A stretch of DNA of 64,000 bases from Pseudomonas delhiensis (GCF_900187975.1 NZ_FZPC01000025.1:1-64000); one strand, 5' to 3'; shown: positions 51,875-62,108, numbered from the stretch's first letter. The notes: generated from the letters alone by a model not told the origin. A program made the numbers and translations.

Positions 51875-53524
51875 ATGCCCTTCCAGACCGACCCGCGCTT
51901 CTACTACCTGACCAACTTCCACCGCGCCCTCGCCTGGCTGGAAGAACGCTACGACGACCTCTTCGACGCCGCCGAGCGCGCCTTCCTCCGCGACTTCCAG
52001 GCCATGCCGCTGGAGGCCCGGGCGTTGCTGGTGCGGCTGATCATGCGCAAGGGCCCGCATTTTCGCGCCAGCAAGCTGGACTACGCCGAGATCGGCTGCC
52101 CGCGCCGGGCCGCCGCGCCGCTGCTGGAGGCCGGCTGGCTGGATGGCGCCGCCGCGCTGGACCTGGAGGAACTCTTCGGCCTGCTGCGCAAGGACGAAAT
52201 CCTCGACTGCTTCGGCGCCCGCCTGTCCAGCCGCCAGCTGCGCAAGCCGGAGCTGCTGGCCGAACTGGCCGCGGTCGACGCCGAGCCGCGGCCCTTCGCC
52301 ATCTGGTGCCCGCAGCTGGACGAGCCCGTCTACAGCCTGGCCATAGGCGCGCTGGTGGAGCGCCTGCGGCTGATGTTCTTCGGCAACCTGTACCAGGACT
52401 GGACCGAATTCGTCCTCACCGACCTGGGCATCCTGCGCTACGAGGCGGTGCCGCTGACCCGCGAATCCCGCGGCTTCGCCAGCCGCGAGGAAATCGACGC
52501 ACACCTGTTCCTGCAGCGCTGCCGCGAAGCCTTCGACCTGGGCGCCGCGGCCCAGGAACTGCTGCCGCTGATCGCCAGCGTCGACTGCGGCACCGCCCAG
52601 CTGCAGCGCCGTCGCGGGCGCGTGCTGTTCCACATCGGCCAGCAACTGGAGCGCGAAGCCGACTGGGAAGGCGCCCTGCAGGTCTATGCCGCCAGCGAAC
52701 ACGCCAGCGCCCGCCAACGCCAGGTGCGCGTGCTGGAGCGCCTGGAACGCCATGCCGATGCCTACGACCTGGCCCTGCAGGCCGCGGCCCAGCCCCAGGA
52801 CGCCGCCGAGGCGCAGCTGATCGAGCGCGCCCTGGTGCGCCTGCGCCGCCAGCTCGGCCACGCCCGGCCGGCGAAGGCCAGGGCCGCGCCGCCGCCCCGT
52901 ATCGACCTGGAGCTGGAGCCGCAGCCCGGCCTGAGCGTCGAGCAGTGCGTGCAACTGCACCTGGCCCGCCCCGAAGCGCCGGTGCACTACGTGGAGAACA
53001 CCCTGGTCCTCGGCCTGTTCGGCCTGCTCTGCTGGGAAGTGATCTTCACCCCGCTGCCCGGCGCCTTCTTCCACCCCTTCCACGCAGGCCCCGCGGACCT
53101 CTACGACAGCCAGTTCCGCGCCCGTCGCGCCGGGCTGTTCGAAGCGCGCCTGGCACTGCTCGACAGCGGCGCCTACGCCGACGAGATGCGCCGCATCCAC
53201 CGCGAGAAACAGGGCCTGCAATCGCCCTTCGTGTTCTGGGAGCTGCTGGACGCGAACCTGCTGGAACAGGCCCTGGCCTGCCTGCCGGCGGCGCACCTGA
53301 AGGCCTGGTTCGGCCGCCTGCTGGAAGACCTGCAGGCCAACCGCGCCGGCATGCCCGACCTGATCCAGTTCTGGCCCGCCGAGGGCCGCTACCGGATGAT
53401 CGAGGTGAAGGGCCCCGGCGACCGCCTGCAGGACAACCAGAAGCGCTGGCTGGCCTTCTGCGCCGCGCACGGCATGCCGGTGGAGGTCTGCTACGTGACC
53501 TGGGCCGGGGAGCCGGCCGCATGA
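51875..53524 (+). CDS. FAN1-like VRR-NUC domain nuclease
   Basis: 549 residues. The C-terminal VRR-NUC domain has the PD-(D/E)xK set: MPDLIQFW near 493 and IEVKGPGD near 510, followed by DNQKRWLAFC. N-terminal part is helical (YYLTNFHRALAWLEERYDDL, SAP-like KPELLAELAAVD), with a TPR-like middle (EREADWEGALQVYAASEHAS), as in bacterial FAN1. FAN1 enzymes are structure-specific nucleases that unhook interstrand crosslinks. The ATG at 51875 starts the family N-terminus; an upstream TTG is less likely. Preceded by a LexA box and overlapping the helicase gene (ATGA). Confidence 0.9.
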   Translation: MPFQTDPRFYYLTNFHRALAWLEERYDDLFDAAERAFLRDFQAMPLEARALLVRLIMRKGPHFRASKLDYAEIGCPRRAAAPLLEAGWLDGAAALDLEELFGLLRKDEILDCFGARLSSRQLRKPELLAELAAVDAEPRPFAIWCPQLDEPVYSLAIGALVERLRLMFFGNLYQDWTEFVLTDLGILRYEAVPLTRESRGFASREEIDAHLFLQRCREAFDLGAAAQELLPLIASVDCGTAQLQRRRGRVLFHIGQQLEREADWEGALQVYAASEHASARQRQVRVLERLERHADAYDLALQAAAQPQDAAEAQLIERALVRLRRQLGHARPAKARAAPPPRIDLELEPQPGLSVEQCVQLHLARPEAPVHYVENTLVLGLFGLLCWEVIFTPLPGAFFHPFHAGPADLYDSQFRARRAGLFEARLALLDSGAYADEMRRIHREKQGLQSPFVFWELLDANLLEQALACLPAAHLKAWFGRLLEDLQANRAGMPDLIQFWPAEGRYRMIEVKGPGDRLQDNQKRWLAFCAAHGMPVEVCYVTWAGEPAA

Positions 53525-55929
53525 ACTACCAGGTCGCGGTGCGCGCGCTCTGCGAGTTCACCGCCAAGGTCGGCGACCTCGACCTGCGCTTCACCCCCTC
53601 GCCCACCGTCCAGGAAGGCATGGCCGGCCACGCCACCGTGGTCGGCCGCCGCGGCCCCGGCTACCTCGCCGAGCTGCCGCTGGCCGGCGCCTACCGCAAC
53701 CTGGTGGTGCGCGGCCGCGCCGACGGCTACGACCCGGCGCGCAACTGCCTGGAAGAGATCAAGACGCACCGCGGCGACATCGCCCGCATCCCCGACAACC
53801 ACCGCCAGCTGCACTGGGCCCAGGCCAAGGTCTACGGCTGGCTGCTCTGCGCCCTGCAGGGCCTGGAGGAAATCGACCTGGCGGTGGTCTACTTCAACGT
53901 CATGACGCAGAAGGAGACGGTATTCCAGGAGCGTTTCAGCGCCGACGAACTGCACGCCTTCTTCGAGGAACACTGCCAGCGCTTCGTGACCTGGGCCGAA
54001 CGCGAGATGGCCCACCGCGCGGCGCGCGATACAGCCCTGGAAAGCCTGCGCTTCCCCTGGCCGCAGTTCCGCCACGGCCAGCGCCAGCTCGCCGAGGCGG
54101 TGTACCGCGCCGCCCGCGACGGCCGCCACCTGATGGCCCAGGCCACCACCGGCATCGGCAAGACCCTCGGCACCCTGTTCCCGCAGCTCAAGGCCATGCC
54201 CGGCCAGGGCCTGGACCGGCTGTTCTTCCTCAGCGCCAAGACCCCCGGCCGGCGCCTGGCCCTGGAGGCCCTGGCCAGCCTACGCCAGGACGAACCCGAG
54301 CTGCCGCTGCGGGTGCTGGAACACGTGGCCCGCGACAAGGCCTGCGAACACCCGGACAAGGCCTGCCACGGCGACTCCTGCCCGCTGGCCAAGGGCTTCT
54401 ACGACCGCCTGCCGGCCGCCCGCCTGGCCGCCCTGGACGGCGCCTGGCTGGACCAGGCGCGGATTCGCGAGGTGGCCCGCGAGCACGGCATCTGCCCCTA
54501 CTACCTGAGCCAGGAACTGAGCCGCTGGGCCGACGTGGTGGTATGCGACTACAACTACTACTTCGACATGAGCGCCCTGCTATACGCGCTCACCGTGCTC
54601 AACGAGTGGAAGGTGACTCTGCTGGTGGACGAGGCCCACAACCTGGTGGAGCGCGGGCGCAAGATGTACACCGGCGAACTCGACCAGGCCGATTTCCAGG
54701 ACCTGCGCCGCGTCGCCCCGGCCAAGCTGAAGGGCGCGCTGGAGCGCGTCGGCCGCCACTGGAACCAGCTGCACCGCGACCAGGAGCTGGAATACCAGGT
54801 CTACCCGCTGGCGCCGGAGCTGTTCATCCTCGCGCTGCAGAAGGCGGTGACCGCCATCACCGACCACCTGAGCGAGCAGCCCGACGGCAACAGCCTTGAG
54901 CTGCTGGGCTTCTACCTCGACGCCATGGCCTTCTGCCGCCTGGCCGAGGCCTTCGGCGAGCACTCGCTGTTCGACATCACCCGCCGCCAGACCGAAAGCG
55001 GCCGGGTCTACTCCACCCTGTGCCTGCGCAACGTCATCCCCGCGCCCTTCCTCGCCCCGCGCTTCGAGGAGGCCCACAGCTGCACGCTGTTCTCCGCCAC
55101 CCTGACGCCGGCGCACTACTACCGCGACCTGCTGGGCCTGCCGCAGGACACCGCCTGGATCGACGTGGAATCGCCGTTCCGCGCCGAACAGCTGGAGGTG
55201 CAGGTGGTGCGCAACCTGTCCACCCGCTACCAGCACCGCGCCCAGTCGGTGCGGCCGATCTGCGAACTGATGGCCCGGCAGTACCGAGAGCGGCCGGGCA
55301 ACTACCTGGCCTTCTTCAGCAGCTACGCCTACCTGGAGCAGGTGCGCGAACGCTTCGTCCGCGACGAGCCCGGGGTGCCGGTCTGGGTGCAGGCGCGCAA
55401 CATGGACGAGAGCGAGCGCGAAGGCTTCCTCGAACGGTTCCGCAACGGCGGGCGTGGCATCGGCTTCGCGGTGCTCGGCGGCGCCTTCGGCGAGGGCATC
55501 GACCTGCCCGGCGACCGCCTGATCGGCGCCTTCGTCGCCACCCTGGGGCTGCCCCAGGTGAACACGGTGAACGAGGAAATCCGCCAGCGCATGTATGCCC
55601 TCTTTGGAAATGGCGGCGGCGACGGCTACGACTACACCTACCTCTACCCCGGCCTGCAGAAGGTGGTGCAGGCGGCCGGCCGGGTGATCCGCACCCAGCA
55701 GGACGAAGGTGTGGTCTGGCTGATCGACGACCGCTTCGGCCGCAGCGAAGTGCGCCAACTGCTGCCGCGCTGGTGGACCGTGCGCAGCTGCCGGCTGGCC
55801 CTGCCGCCGCCGGAGCCGGAGGCGCAAGCCAGCGCGCCGCGCAAACCGGCACCGCCGCCCACCCGCCAGCGCCCGGCACGGCCGAAGCCGGAGCAGGCCC
55901 AGGGCGAACTGGGCTTCAATGATTTCTAG
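53521..55929 (+). CDS. XPD/DinG-family helicase fused to an N-terminal nuclease-like domain
   Basis: 802 residues. Residues about 60-110 resemble a PD-(D/E)xK nuclease core (VRGRADGYDP, LEEIKTHRGD with E-x-K near 79-81, HWAQAKVYGWLL). The helicase follows: Walker A TTGIGKT near 208, DEAH near 369, and motif VI QAAGRVIRTQQDEG. Four cysteines at the iron-sulfur position (CEHPDKACHGDSC near 275-287 and GICPYY near 324) point to a 4Fe-4S cluster as in XPD/DinG. It is translationally coupled to the FAN1-like gene and under the same LexA box, so a joint repair role is likely. Confidence 0.9.
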   Translation: MNYQVAVRALCEFTAKVGDLDLRFTPSPTVQEGMAGHATVVGRRGPGYLAELPLAGAYRNLVVRGRADGYDPARNCLEEIKTHRGDIARIPDNHRQLHWAQAKVYGWLLCALQGLEEIDLAVVYFNVMTQKETVFQERFSADELHAFFEEHCQRFVTWAEREMAHRAARDTALESLRFPWPQFRHGQRQLAEAVYRAARDGRHLMAQATTGIGKTLGTLFPQLKAMPGQGLDRLFFLSAKTPGRRLALEALASLRQDEPELPLRVLEHVARDKACEHPDKACHGDSCPLAKGFYDRLPAARLAALDGAWLDQARIREVAREHGICPYYLSQELSRWADVVVCDYNYYFDMSALLYALTVLNEWKVTLLVDEAHNLVERGRKMYTGELDQADFQDLRRVAPAKLKGALERVGRHWNQLHRDQELEYQVYPLAPELFILALQKAVTAITDHLSEQPDGNSLELLGFYLDAMAFCRLAEAFGEHSLFDITRRQTESGRVYSTLCLRNVIPAPFLAPRFEEAHSCTLFSATLTPAHYYRDLLGLPQDTAWIDVESPFRAEQLEVQVVRNLSTRYQHRAQSVRPICELMARQYRERPGNYLAFFSSYAYLEQVRERFVRDEPGVPVWVQARNMDESEREGFLERFRNGGRGIGFAVLGGAFGEGIDLPGDRLIGAFVATLGLPQVNTVNEEIRQRMYALFGNGGGDGYDYTYLYPGLQKVVQAAGRVIRTQQDEGVVWLIDDRFGRSEVRQLLPRWWTVRSCRLALPPPEPEAQASAPRKPAPPPTRQRPARPKPEQAQGELGFNDF

Positions 55930-56018
55930 ATCGAATCACTAAAACAATCGTTCATATCTGTTTCGCATGGCTACGGCCGCTCAGACTCCTTCCAGGCCCA
56001 CGGATAAAGGAGTCCGCC

Positions 56019-56588
56019 ATGTTCGCCATGCAATACAGCCACCGCCTGCCGGCGGCACACGACATGGGCGCCATCCGCCAGCGCGCCGCCAGCAAGGGCC
56101 CGCACTGGGACGCCTGGCCGGGCCTGGAGTGCAAGGCTTTCGTCCTCCAGGAAAAGGGCCGCCACGGCGCCGAAGGCAACCTCTACGCCTCAGTCTACCT
56201 CTGGCAGGAACCGGCGGCCGCCGCGGCCTTCCTGGCCAGCGAGGCCTTCCAGGGGGTGATCGACAGCTTCGGCCGGCCCGCGGTGGAAACCTGGCTGCCG
56301 CTGGACGCCTGCCGCGGCCCCGCCTTCGATCGCCCGGCCCGCGCGCTGTACCGCGAGGAACTACCCTTGTCCGATAGAGGCGCCGCCGCCCTGCGCGACG
56401 GCGCGCTGGCCGCCGGCGCGGCGCTGCCGGGCCGGGAGGATGTGCTGGCGGCCTGGGTCGTGGCCGACCTGCAGCGCTGGACGCTGCTGCGCTTCAGCCT
56501 CAGTGCCGAGGCACTGGAGGCACGCGCGGGCAGCCTCGGCTACGAAGTCCTGTACCTGGCACGGCCAGGGCTGGAGCGACTGCCATGA
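56019..56588 (+). CDS. DUF4865 family protein
   Basis: 189 residues. The start MFAMQYSHRLPAAHDMGAIR with GPHWDAWPGLECKAFVLQEK fits DUF4865, a family of unknown function often placed near LysR regulators and small oxidoreductase-type proteins. The body suggests a duplicated dimeric alpha/beta-barrel-like fold. Strong ribosome site AAAGGAGTCCGCC. A 39-codon membrane protein gene overlaps its stop, and a LysR gene lies 340 bases after that. Confidence 0.75.
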   Translation: MFAMQYSHRLPAAHDMGAIRQRAASKGPHWDAWPGLECKAFVLQEKGRHGAEGNLYASVYLWQEPAAAAAFLASEAFQGVIDSFGRPAVETWLPLDACRGPAFDRPARALYREELPLSDRGAAALRDGALAAGAALPGREDVLAAWVVADLQRWTLLRFSLSAEALEARAGSLGYEVLYLARPGLERLP

Positions 56589-56704
56589 ACGACAGGCAGA
56601 AACGGGAACTGGCGGCACAACTGGCGGGGCTGGCCTTCGGCGCCTTCATGGTGCTGGGGATGGCCTGGGGTGTGGTGCGGGTGGCCCGGGTGCTGGTGGG
56701 GTAA
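56585..56704 (+). CDS. 39-residue single-pass membrane protein
   Basis: A short frame starting at the ATGA overlap with the DUF4865 gene encodes NDRQKRELAAQL followed by one hydrophobic helix (AGLAFGAFMVLGMAWGVV) and a basic tail. The charge pattern and translational coupling support a real small protein, but there is no homology evidence. Confidence 0.5.
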   Translation: MNDRQKRELAAQLAGLAFGAFMVLGMAWGVVRVARVLVG

Positions 56705-56718
56705 GGATGGGGTTTTTC

Positions 56719-57014
56719 GTAGGAGCGAGCTTGCTCGCGAATGGAGTTTCCCGGCAATTACAGTGTTTCGGCTTGACTCCGCCCCCTCTCCCTAACCCTC
56801 TCCCTGAAGGGAGAGGGGACCGTTCGGCGTGCGCTGGTATTTCCGCGTTAGCCGGCTTGCACCGAGTAGCCGGCTGACACCAAATCCTTTCTCGGCACGG
56901 ACTAGCCCCCTCTCCCTTCAGGGCGGGGCGCGCAGCCGAGGGCTGGGGAGAGGGTGCTCCAATCTTGGCGCCGAAGTCCCGGGAAGCCTCGTTCGCGAGC
57001 AAGCTCGCTCCTAC
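56719..57014. repeat. REP pair enclosing composite element, copy 2
   Basis: A forward REP (56719-56741) and a reverse REP (56992-57014) bracket the composite CCCTCTCC element (56783-56953), which is inverted relative to 10585-10757. The AGCCGGC boxes of the core are present (TTAGCCGGCT and GTAGCCGGCTG). The region 56705-57043 contains nothing else recognisable. Confidence 0.8.
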
Positions 57015-57043
57015 GAAAAGCCTCCAGGTCGGATAACCATTCC

Positions 57044-57898
57044 CTACCCCGCCGTACTCCGCACCGCCGCCACCAAGGTGCGCAACATCCCCTGCGCCTG
57101 CGCATCCCGGGGATGGGAGAACAACAGCACATCGCGCCCCGGCAACGCCGGCAGCCCCAGCCGCGCCCCCACATCCTCGCAGCCCGCCGGCGCCACCCGG
57201 CGGCCCAGGGCTGCCACAGCTATGCCCGCGCTCACTGCCGCTCCTATGGTCATCAACCCCCCACCGACGAACACCTCGCGCCAGGCCACCCCGGCCTGGT
57301 CCAGGGCGTCCACCGCCATGCGTCGCACGCTGCAGGGTTCGGCCTGGGTGGCCAGGGGCAGCGGTTGGCCGGGCAATGGCTGGAAGTCGGCGGCGCCCAT
57401 CCAGGCGAAGGGTTCCTGCAGCACCACCTCGCCGTCCTGGCGTGGCGGGCCCTGCTGCAGCACCAGGGCCACGTCCAGGTCGCCGCGGTCGAAGCGCTCC
57501 AGGGTTTCCCGCGAGCTGTCCACCCGCAGTTCCAGCAGCAGCCCCGGCTCGCTGCGGGTGAGCTGGCGCAGCAACCCGGGCAGTTCGGCGCCGACGATGT
57601 GGTGGCTGATGCCGACCACCAGCCGCCTGGGCTGGCCGCCGGCGAACGCGCCCAGCGCCTGGCGGTGCGCCGCCACCAGGGCGCGGGCCGCTTCCAGGAA
57701 CACCCCGCCGTCGGCGGACAGCCGCACCAGGCGCGGCGTGCGCTCCAATAGGCGGCGGCCGAGGCCGTCCTCCAGGCGCTTGATCTTCAGGCTCACCGCC
57801 GACTGGGTGCTGGCCAGGGCCTCGGCGGCGCGGGTGAAGCTCTTCAGCTCGGCGACCAGCACGAAGGCCTGCACGGCCTCGATGTCCAGGGCTTTCAT
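57044..57898 (-). CDS. LysR-family transcriptional regulator
   Basis: 284 residues. N-terminal winged helix-turn-helix (IEAVQAFVLVAELKSFTRAA, STQSAVSLKIKRLEDGLGRR) followed by a periplasmic-binding-protein-like effector domain. The frame runs 33 codons further upstream, but the ATG at 57898 is the normal start two residues before the family N-terminus. The ligand is unknown. It is convergent with the DUF4865 pair, which may be one of its targets. Confidence 0.92.
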   Translation of the reverse strand: MKALDIEAVQAFVLVAELKSFTRAAEALASTQSAVSLKIKRLEDGLGRRLLERTPRLVRLSADGGVFLEAARALVAAHRQALGAFAGGQPRRLVVGISHHIVGAELPGLLRQLTRSEPGLLLELRVDSSRETLERFDRGDLDVALVLQQGPPRQDGEVVLQEPFAWMGAADFQPLPGQPLPLATQAEPCSVRRMAVDALDQAGVAWREVFVGGGLMTIGAAVSAGIAVAALGRRVAPAGCEDVGARLGLPALPGRDVLLFSHPRDAQAQGMLRTLVAAVRSTAG

Positions 57899-57984
57899 GA
57901 TGTCCACTTTCAATGACCAAGAGCGGACAGCATTCGACTTTGCCATGGGAGGGTCAAGCGGGCGAGGCGTTTTCCCTGTGGCCG

Positions 57985-58102
57985 ACGTAGGGCGCATAAC
58001 GCCTCCGGCGTTATCCGCCGATCAGATCACCAGGGTTGGCCGTGAACTCGGGTTGAGCCGAGGTGTAGCGGCGGATAACCGCGAACGGTTATTCGCCCTA
58101 CG
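57985..58102. repeat. GGCGGATAACGCC palindromes, paired
   Basis: GGGCGCATAACGCC-TCC-GGCGTTATCCGCCG is followed 50 bases on by GGCGGATAACCGCGAACGGT...TTCGCCCTACG. The same palindrome family occurs near 1977-2010, 23885-23915 and 33549-33580. Confidence 0.75.
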
Positions 58103-58130
58103 CCCAGGAAACATCGGCGACGGCGACGGC

Positions 58131-58370
58131 TCAGTCGAGCTTCTTGCGGATCCAGTACAGGTAGGTGCCCGCCTCTTCCTGCTGCTCCACCAGTTCGTGG
58201 CCGAGGAAGATGCAGAACTTGGGGATGTCGCGGCGGGTGGAGGGGTCGGTGGCGATGACCTTGAGCAGGCCGCCGGCCGGCAGGTCGCGCACCTTGTTGT
58301 GCAGCATCATGACCGGTTCGGGGCAGTTCAGGCCGGTGGCGTCGAGGATGGCGTCGACAGGCTGGGACAT
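58131..58370 (-). CDS. tusA: Sulfur carrier protein TusA
   Basis: 79 residues. The CPxP motif with the sulfur-carrying Cys16 ([20 protein letters not shown]) and the family C-terminus ([24 protein letters not shown]) identify TusA, which passes sulfur from IscS toward 2-thiouridine tRNA modification. The start at 58370 is the only one giving the family N-terminus; the frame is open far upstream beneath other genes. Confidence 0.92.
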   Translation of the reverse strand: MSQPVDAILDATGLNCPEPVMMLHNKVRDLPAGGLLKVIATDPSTRRDIPKFCIFLGHELVEQQEEAGTYLYWIRKKLD

Positions 58371-58529
58371 GGAGAGGCTCCGCAAAACGAATGGCGCATT
58401 GTCGCCCAAAGCGGGGCGCAGGGTCACGCGTCGCGGGCGAACGGCAATGGCCCAATCTTTCGTCGGGCCCCCGCTGCGCCGCGCTGGGCTAAGCTCGGCG
58501 CCTTCCCCGACAGCGGATGCCCCCCGCCC

Positions 58530-60089
58530 ATGCGCCTGCCCGCCCTGCTCTGCCTCGCTTTGCTGCTCACCGCCTGCGCCGCCCGCGACCAGTTGCCCGA
58601 CTATGCCGCCAGCGCCGGGCAGGACCTGCCGGCCACCTGGTACGAGGCGGTGATCACCGCCCGCGACGGCACGCGGCTGTCCGCCACCGTGTTCCAGCCG
58701 GCGCTCAGGGCCGGCGAGACGGCGCCGCTGGTCGTGCACACCCACGGCTGGGGCGGCTGGCGGGTGACCGGGCCGGACGGCTTCTACGGCAGGCAGATGA
58801 TGTCCGGGCGCGCCGCGCTCAAGGCCTGGAAGGCCGGCTACTGGGTGGTCAGCTACGACCAGCGCGGCTGGGGCGGCAGCGACGGGCGCATCGAGATGAT
58901 GGACCCACGCTTCGAGGTCAGCGACGCCAGCGCGGTGATCGATTGGGCCGCCGCGCACCTGCCGCGGCTGAGCATGGACGGCCCCGGCGACCCGCGGCTG
59001 GGCATGCTCGGCGAGAGCTACGGCGGCGCCGTGCAGTTGCTGGCCGCGGCGCAGGACCCGCGCATCGACGCCATCGTGCCCATCGCCACCTGGTACGACC
59101 TGAGCGACGCCCTGGCCCCCGACGGCCAACTGAAGATGGGCTGGGGCGGCGTGCTGGTCAGCCTGGGCCTGGCCACCGGCTACGACCTGGGCAAGTTCGT
59201 CCAGGCCGACTACCTGCACAGCGCCAGCGGGCGCATGGCCGCACCGGTGCGGGCCGAGCTGGCCGCCCACAGCCCGGCGCGCTACTGCGCCGAGGGCCGC
59301 CGCCCGCATGCCGACGCCCTGCTGATCCAGGGCCTGCGCGACACCCTGTTCCCCCTCGACCAGGGCCTGCAGATCCGCCAGTGCCTGCGCCAGGGCAGCG
59401 CCGACGTGCGCCTGCTGGGGATGCAGGGCGGGCACATCCTGCCGCCGCCGCTGCAGGCCTGGAGCGGCCTGCCGCCGTTCAACAACGAGCCGGTGATCCA
59501 CTGCGGCGGGCGTGCCATCAACCTCTACCAGGGCATCCTCGCCTGGTACGAGGAGAAGCTGCGCCGGCGCCCCGGCGCCGCCGACAGCGTGCCCTCGCTG
59601 TGCGTCAGCCTCGACCTGGACCAGGGCCTGGCGCTGGACGAACTGCCCGCCCCCGGCCCCACCGTGGCCCTGCCGCCGACACCGGTACGCCCGGCCAGCA
59701 GCGGGCTGCTGCAGCCCCGTACCTTCATCCCGCTGCACCAGGTCGCCGAGCCCGGCGCCCTGCTCGGCAGCCCCGAGGTACGCCTTTCCCGGCCGCTGGG
59801 CGCGGGCGAGCAGGCGCGGTTGTTCGCCTCGCTGGCGATTCGCGGCGCGGACGGCCGCACCCGGGTGCTGGACGAGCAGGTCAAGCCGTTGCTCAACCGC
59901 GGTACGACGCGGCTCAACGCGGTCAGCGCCCGCCTGGCGGCGGGGGACGAGATCGGCCTGCTGGTCAGCGGCTTCAGCGGCCAGTACCTGTTCAACGGTT
60001 CCTGGCAGCTTCGCACGGTGGCGTTGCAGGGCGAGGTGCAACTGCCCGCCCTGCTGCCGCTGCAGCCGCGCCTGGCGGCCGGCCGCTGA
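58530..60089 (+). CDS. Alpha/beta-hydrolase lipoprotein (CocE/X-Pro dipeptidyl-peptidase S15-like)
   Basis: 519 residues. A lipoprotein signal ([20 protein letters not shown], Cys in LTAC) is followed by an alpha/beta-hydrolase domain: oxyanion region [24 protein letters not shown], nucleophile GESYGG (Ser about 163), acid in RDTLFPLDQ, His in MQGGHILPP. The C-terminal ~130 residues look like the beta jelly-roll of S15 family members. Substrate unknown. It is tail to tail with maoC-like gene at a one-base gap. Confidence 0.82.
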   Translation: MRLPALLCLALLLTACAARDQLPDYAASAGQDLPATWYEAVITARDGTRLSATVFQPALRAGETAPLVVHTHGWGGWRVTGPDGFYGRQMMSGRAALKAWKAGYWVVSYDQRGWGGSDGRIEMMDPRFEVSDASAVIDWAAAHLPRLSMDGPGDPRLGMLGESYGGAVQLLAAAQDPRIDAIVPIATWYDLSDALAPDGQLKMGWGGVLVSLGLATGYDLGKFVQADYLHSASGRMAAPVRAELAAHSPARYCAEGRRPHADALLIQGLRDTLFPLDQGLQIRQCLRQGSADVRLLGMQGGHILPPPLQAWSGLPPFNNEPVIHCGGRAINLYQGILAWYEEKLRRRPGAADSVPSLCVSLDLDQGLALDELPAPGPTVALPPTPVRPASSGLLQPRTFIPLHQVAEPGALLGSPEVRLSRPLGAGEQARLFASLAIRGADGRTRVLDEQVKPLLNRGTTRLNAVSARLAAGDEIGLLVSGFSGQYLFNGSWQLRTVALQGEVQLPALLPLQPRLAAGR

Positions 60090-60090
60090 C

Positions 60091-60969
60091 TCAGCGCAGC
60101 GGCCCGGCGGGCGCCTCGTCCAGCTGGGCCAGCAGCATCGGCTCGCCGTCGCCGTCCAACGGCAGCAGCGCCCACTGTTCCTTGTGGCCCAGGCGGCGGT
60201 GGCTCTGGCGCACCTGGCTGCCCAGCGGCAGCGGCGCCTTGAAGTGCACGTCCAGGCGCACCTGCTCGGCCAGGCGGCGGCCGGTGAGGCTGCGCGCCAG
60301 GCTCCACATGCCGTGGGCGAAGGGCTTGCCGAAGCCGTAGCGCGAGGCCATCAGGCGCGACAGGTGCAGTGGGTTGAAGTCGCCGCTCAGGCCCGCGTAG
60401 CGCCAGCCGGCGATCTTCGGCACGCGCCACTGCACGCCGGGGTGCGCAGGCACTTCCAGGGTGTGCCACTGGGCGCGCTCGGGCAGCGCGTCGGGCTCGG
60501 CGTGGTCGTCGAGGAAGTCGCCGCGGCGCAGGTAGGTGGTGATCGACTGCCAGTAGAGCATGTCGTGGTGCCAGACCTCGGTCGCCACGTCCACCTCCAG
60601 CCCCAGCGGGCTGCGCCGGCTGGTGAGGATGCGGCAGTCCAGCTGCAGCTGGTCACCCTCTTCCAGCAGCCGGTAGCGCTGGATGTGGCTGCGCAGGTGG
60701 ATCAGCCCGAGGATCGACAGCGGCATGCGCGAACGGCTGAGCAGGCGCAGGTGCAGCGGCAGGCTGATCACCTGCGGGTACAACAGGGGCACGCCCAGGG
60801 CCGGGTCCAGGCCGAAGTGCTGGCGGTAGGCGCGCAGGTGGCGGGCGTCGAAGCGCAGGCCGCGGCTGTCCATGGCCAGGTTCGGCAGGCGCTCGCCGCG
60901 GTCCAGGCCACGGCGCGGCAACAACATGCGGCTGTAACTGCCCAGCAGCGAGGGCAACTTTCGCTTCAC
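60091..60969 (-). CDS. MaoC-like dehydratase-domain protein
   Basis: 292 residues of the hot-dog MaoC family. The hydratase-type motif is visible in the C-terminal half ([33 protein letters not shown], with D-x-N-P-x-H). The start is GTG at 60969 with GGAG six bases ahead; no ATG gives as complete an N-terminus. The enzyme family hydrates enoyl thioesters; exact substrate unknown. It lies 86 bases after rlmM on the same strand and may be co-transcribed. Confidence 0.83.
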   Translation of the reverse strand: MKRKLPSLLGSYSRMLLPRRGLDRGERLPNLAMDSRGLRFDARHLRAYRQHFGLDPALGVPLLYPQVISLPLHLRLLSRSRMPLSILGLIHLRSHIQRYRLLEEGDQLQLDCRILTSRRSPLGLEVDVATEVWHHDMLYWQSITTYLRRGDFLDDHAEPDALPERAQWHTLEVPAHPGVQWRVPKIAGWRYAGLSGDFNPLHLSRLMASRYGFGKPFAHGMWSLARSLTGRRLAEQVRLDVHFKAPLPLGSQVRQSHRRLGHKEQWALLPLDGDGEPMLLAQLDEAPAGPLR

Positions 60970-61055
60970 GAGCGGCTCCGGGAGGGGGTGCGCCGCACAG
61001 CATGGTCGCTGCGCGGCGCCACGGCAAGTCGCCGAAGGTCGTGGGTCGCAGGCGC

Positions 61056-62108
61056 CTACAGGCGTCGCAGGTGCACCGTGACCTCCTCGCGGTCGTGGTA
61101 CAGCTGCTTGCAGCCGATGGCCACGCGCAGGCCGCGCTCGCGGAAGCTCTCGCGCAGGCGTTCGAGAATCCTGCGCACCTCGGCGTAGCGCTGCTTCATC
61201 GGCAGCTTGAGGTTGACCACCGCCTCGCGGCACAGGCCCTCGCCGATCCAGGTCTCGATCAGCGAGCCGGTGCGCGCCGGCTTCTCGACGATGTCGCAGA
61301 CCATCCAGTCCACCGTCTGCCGCGGCCGGAACACATAGCCGTCGGCGCGCTGGTGATCCACCAGGCCGGAATAGACCAGGTTCTCGGCCATGGGCCCGTT
61401 GTCCACGGCGATCACCCGCATCTCGCGGTTGACCAGTTGCCAGGTCCAGCCGCCGGGCGCGGCGCCCAGGTCCACGGCGAGCATGTTCGGCGCCAGGCGC
61501 TTGTCCCAGTCGGCGCGCGGGATGAAGTGGTGCCAGGCCTCCTCCAGCTTGAGGGTCGAGCGGCTCGGCGCCTCGCGGGGGAACTTCAGGCGCGGGATGC
61601 CCATCGGCCACATGGCGCTGTTGCGCGGCTCGGCGAGGCCGACGAAGACCTCGCGGCCGGAGCGGAAGGTCAGCAGCAGGCGCGGCAGGCTCGGGTCCTC
61701 GCGCAGCTTGCCGGCCTTGACCAGGGCGGCGCGCAGGGGCTTCTCGAACTTGCGGCAGAAGGTCGACAATTCCTTGCCTTCGTTGCTGTCGAAGACTTCC
61801 AGCCAGAGGCTGCCGCACAGCGGGTACGGGCCCAGCTCCTCCAGCAGCGCGCCGATGCGGTCCTGCTCGGGCAACGGGACGAAGCCGGTGCCTCGGGCCC
61901 ACTGGCGCGGGAAGATCAGCTCGGAAAAGCGCAGGTGGCGCATCAGCCGGTCGGCGCCGTCGGCCTCCTGGCAGACGAACTCGGCATAGGCGGTGGCCGG
62001 CTTGGCGCGGGCGTAGCCGGCCACGTCCAGGCCCGCGGCCAGGTCGGAAATCTCCGCGCAGACCTCGTTCTCGAAGCCCGGACGGCAATGCAGTAGCAGG
62101 GTGTTCAT
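61056..62108 (-). CDS. rlmM: 23S rRNA 2'-O-ribose methyltransferase RlmM
   Basis: 350 residues. N-terminal THUMP-like region (HCRPGFENEVCAEISDLAAG), then the Rossmann methyltransferase with SAM motif LAVDLGAAPGGWTWQLVNRE and catalytic residues in WMVCDIVEKPA and VVNLKLPMKQRY. RlmM methylates C2498 of 23S rRNA. The ATG at 62108 starts the family N-terminus (NTLLLHCRPGFENE); in-frame sequence upstream is unrelated. Confidence 0.95.
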   Translation of the reverse strand: MNTLLLHCRPGFENEVCAEISDLAAGLDVAGYARAKPATAYAEFVCQEADGADRLMRHLRFSELIFPRQWARGTGFVPLPEQDRIGALLEELGPYPLCGSLWLEVFDSNEGKELSTFCRKFEKPLRAALVKAGKLREDPSLPRLLLTFRSGREVFVGLAEPRNSAMWPMGIPRLKFPREAPSRSTLKLEEAWHHFIPRADWDKRLAPNMLAVDLGAAPGGWTWQLVNREMRVIAVDNGPMAENLVYSGLVDHQRADGYVFRPRQTVDWMVCDIVEKPARTGSLIETWIGEGLCREAVVNLKLPMKQRYAEVRRILERLRESFRERGLRVAIGCKQLYHDREEVTVHLRRL

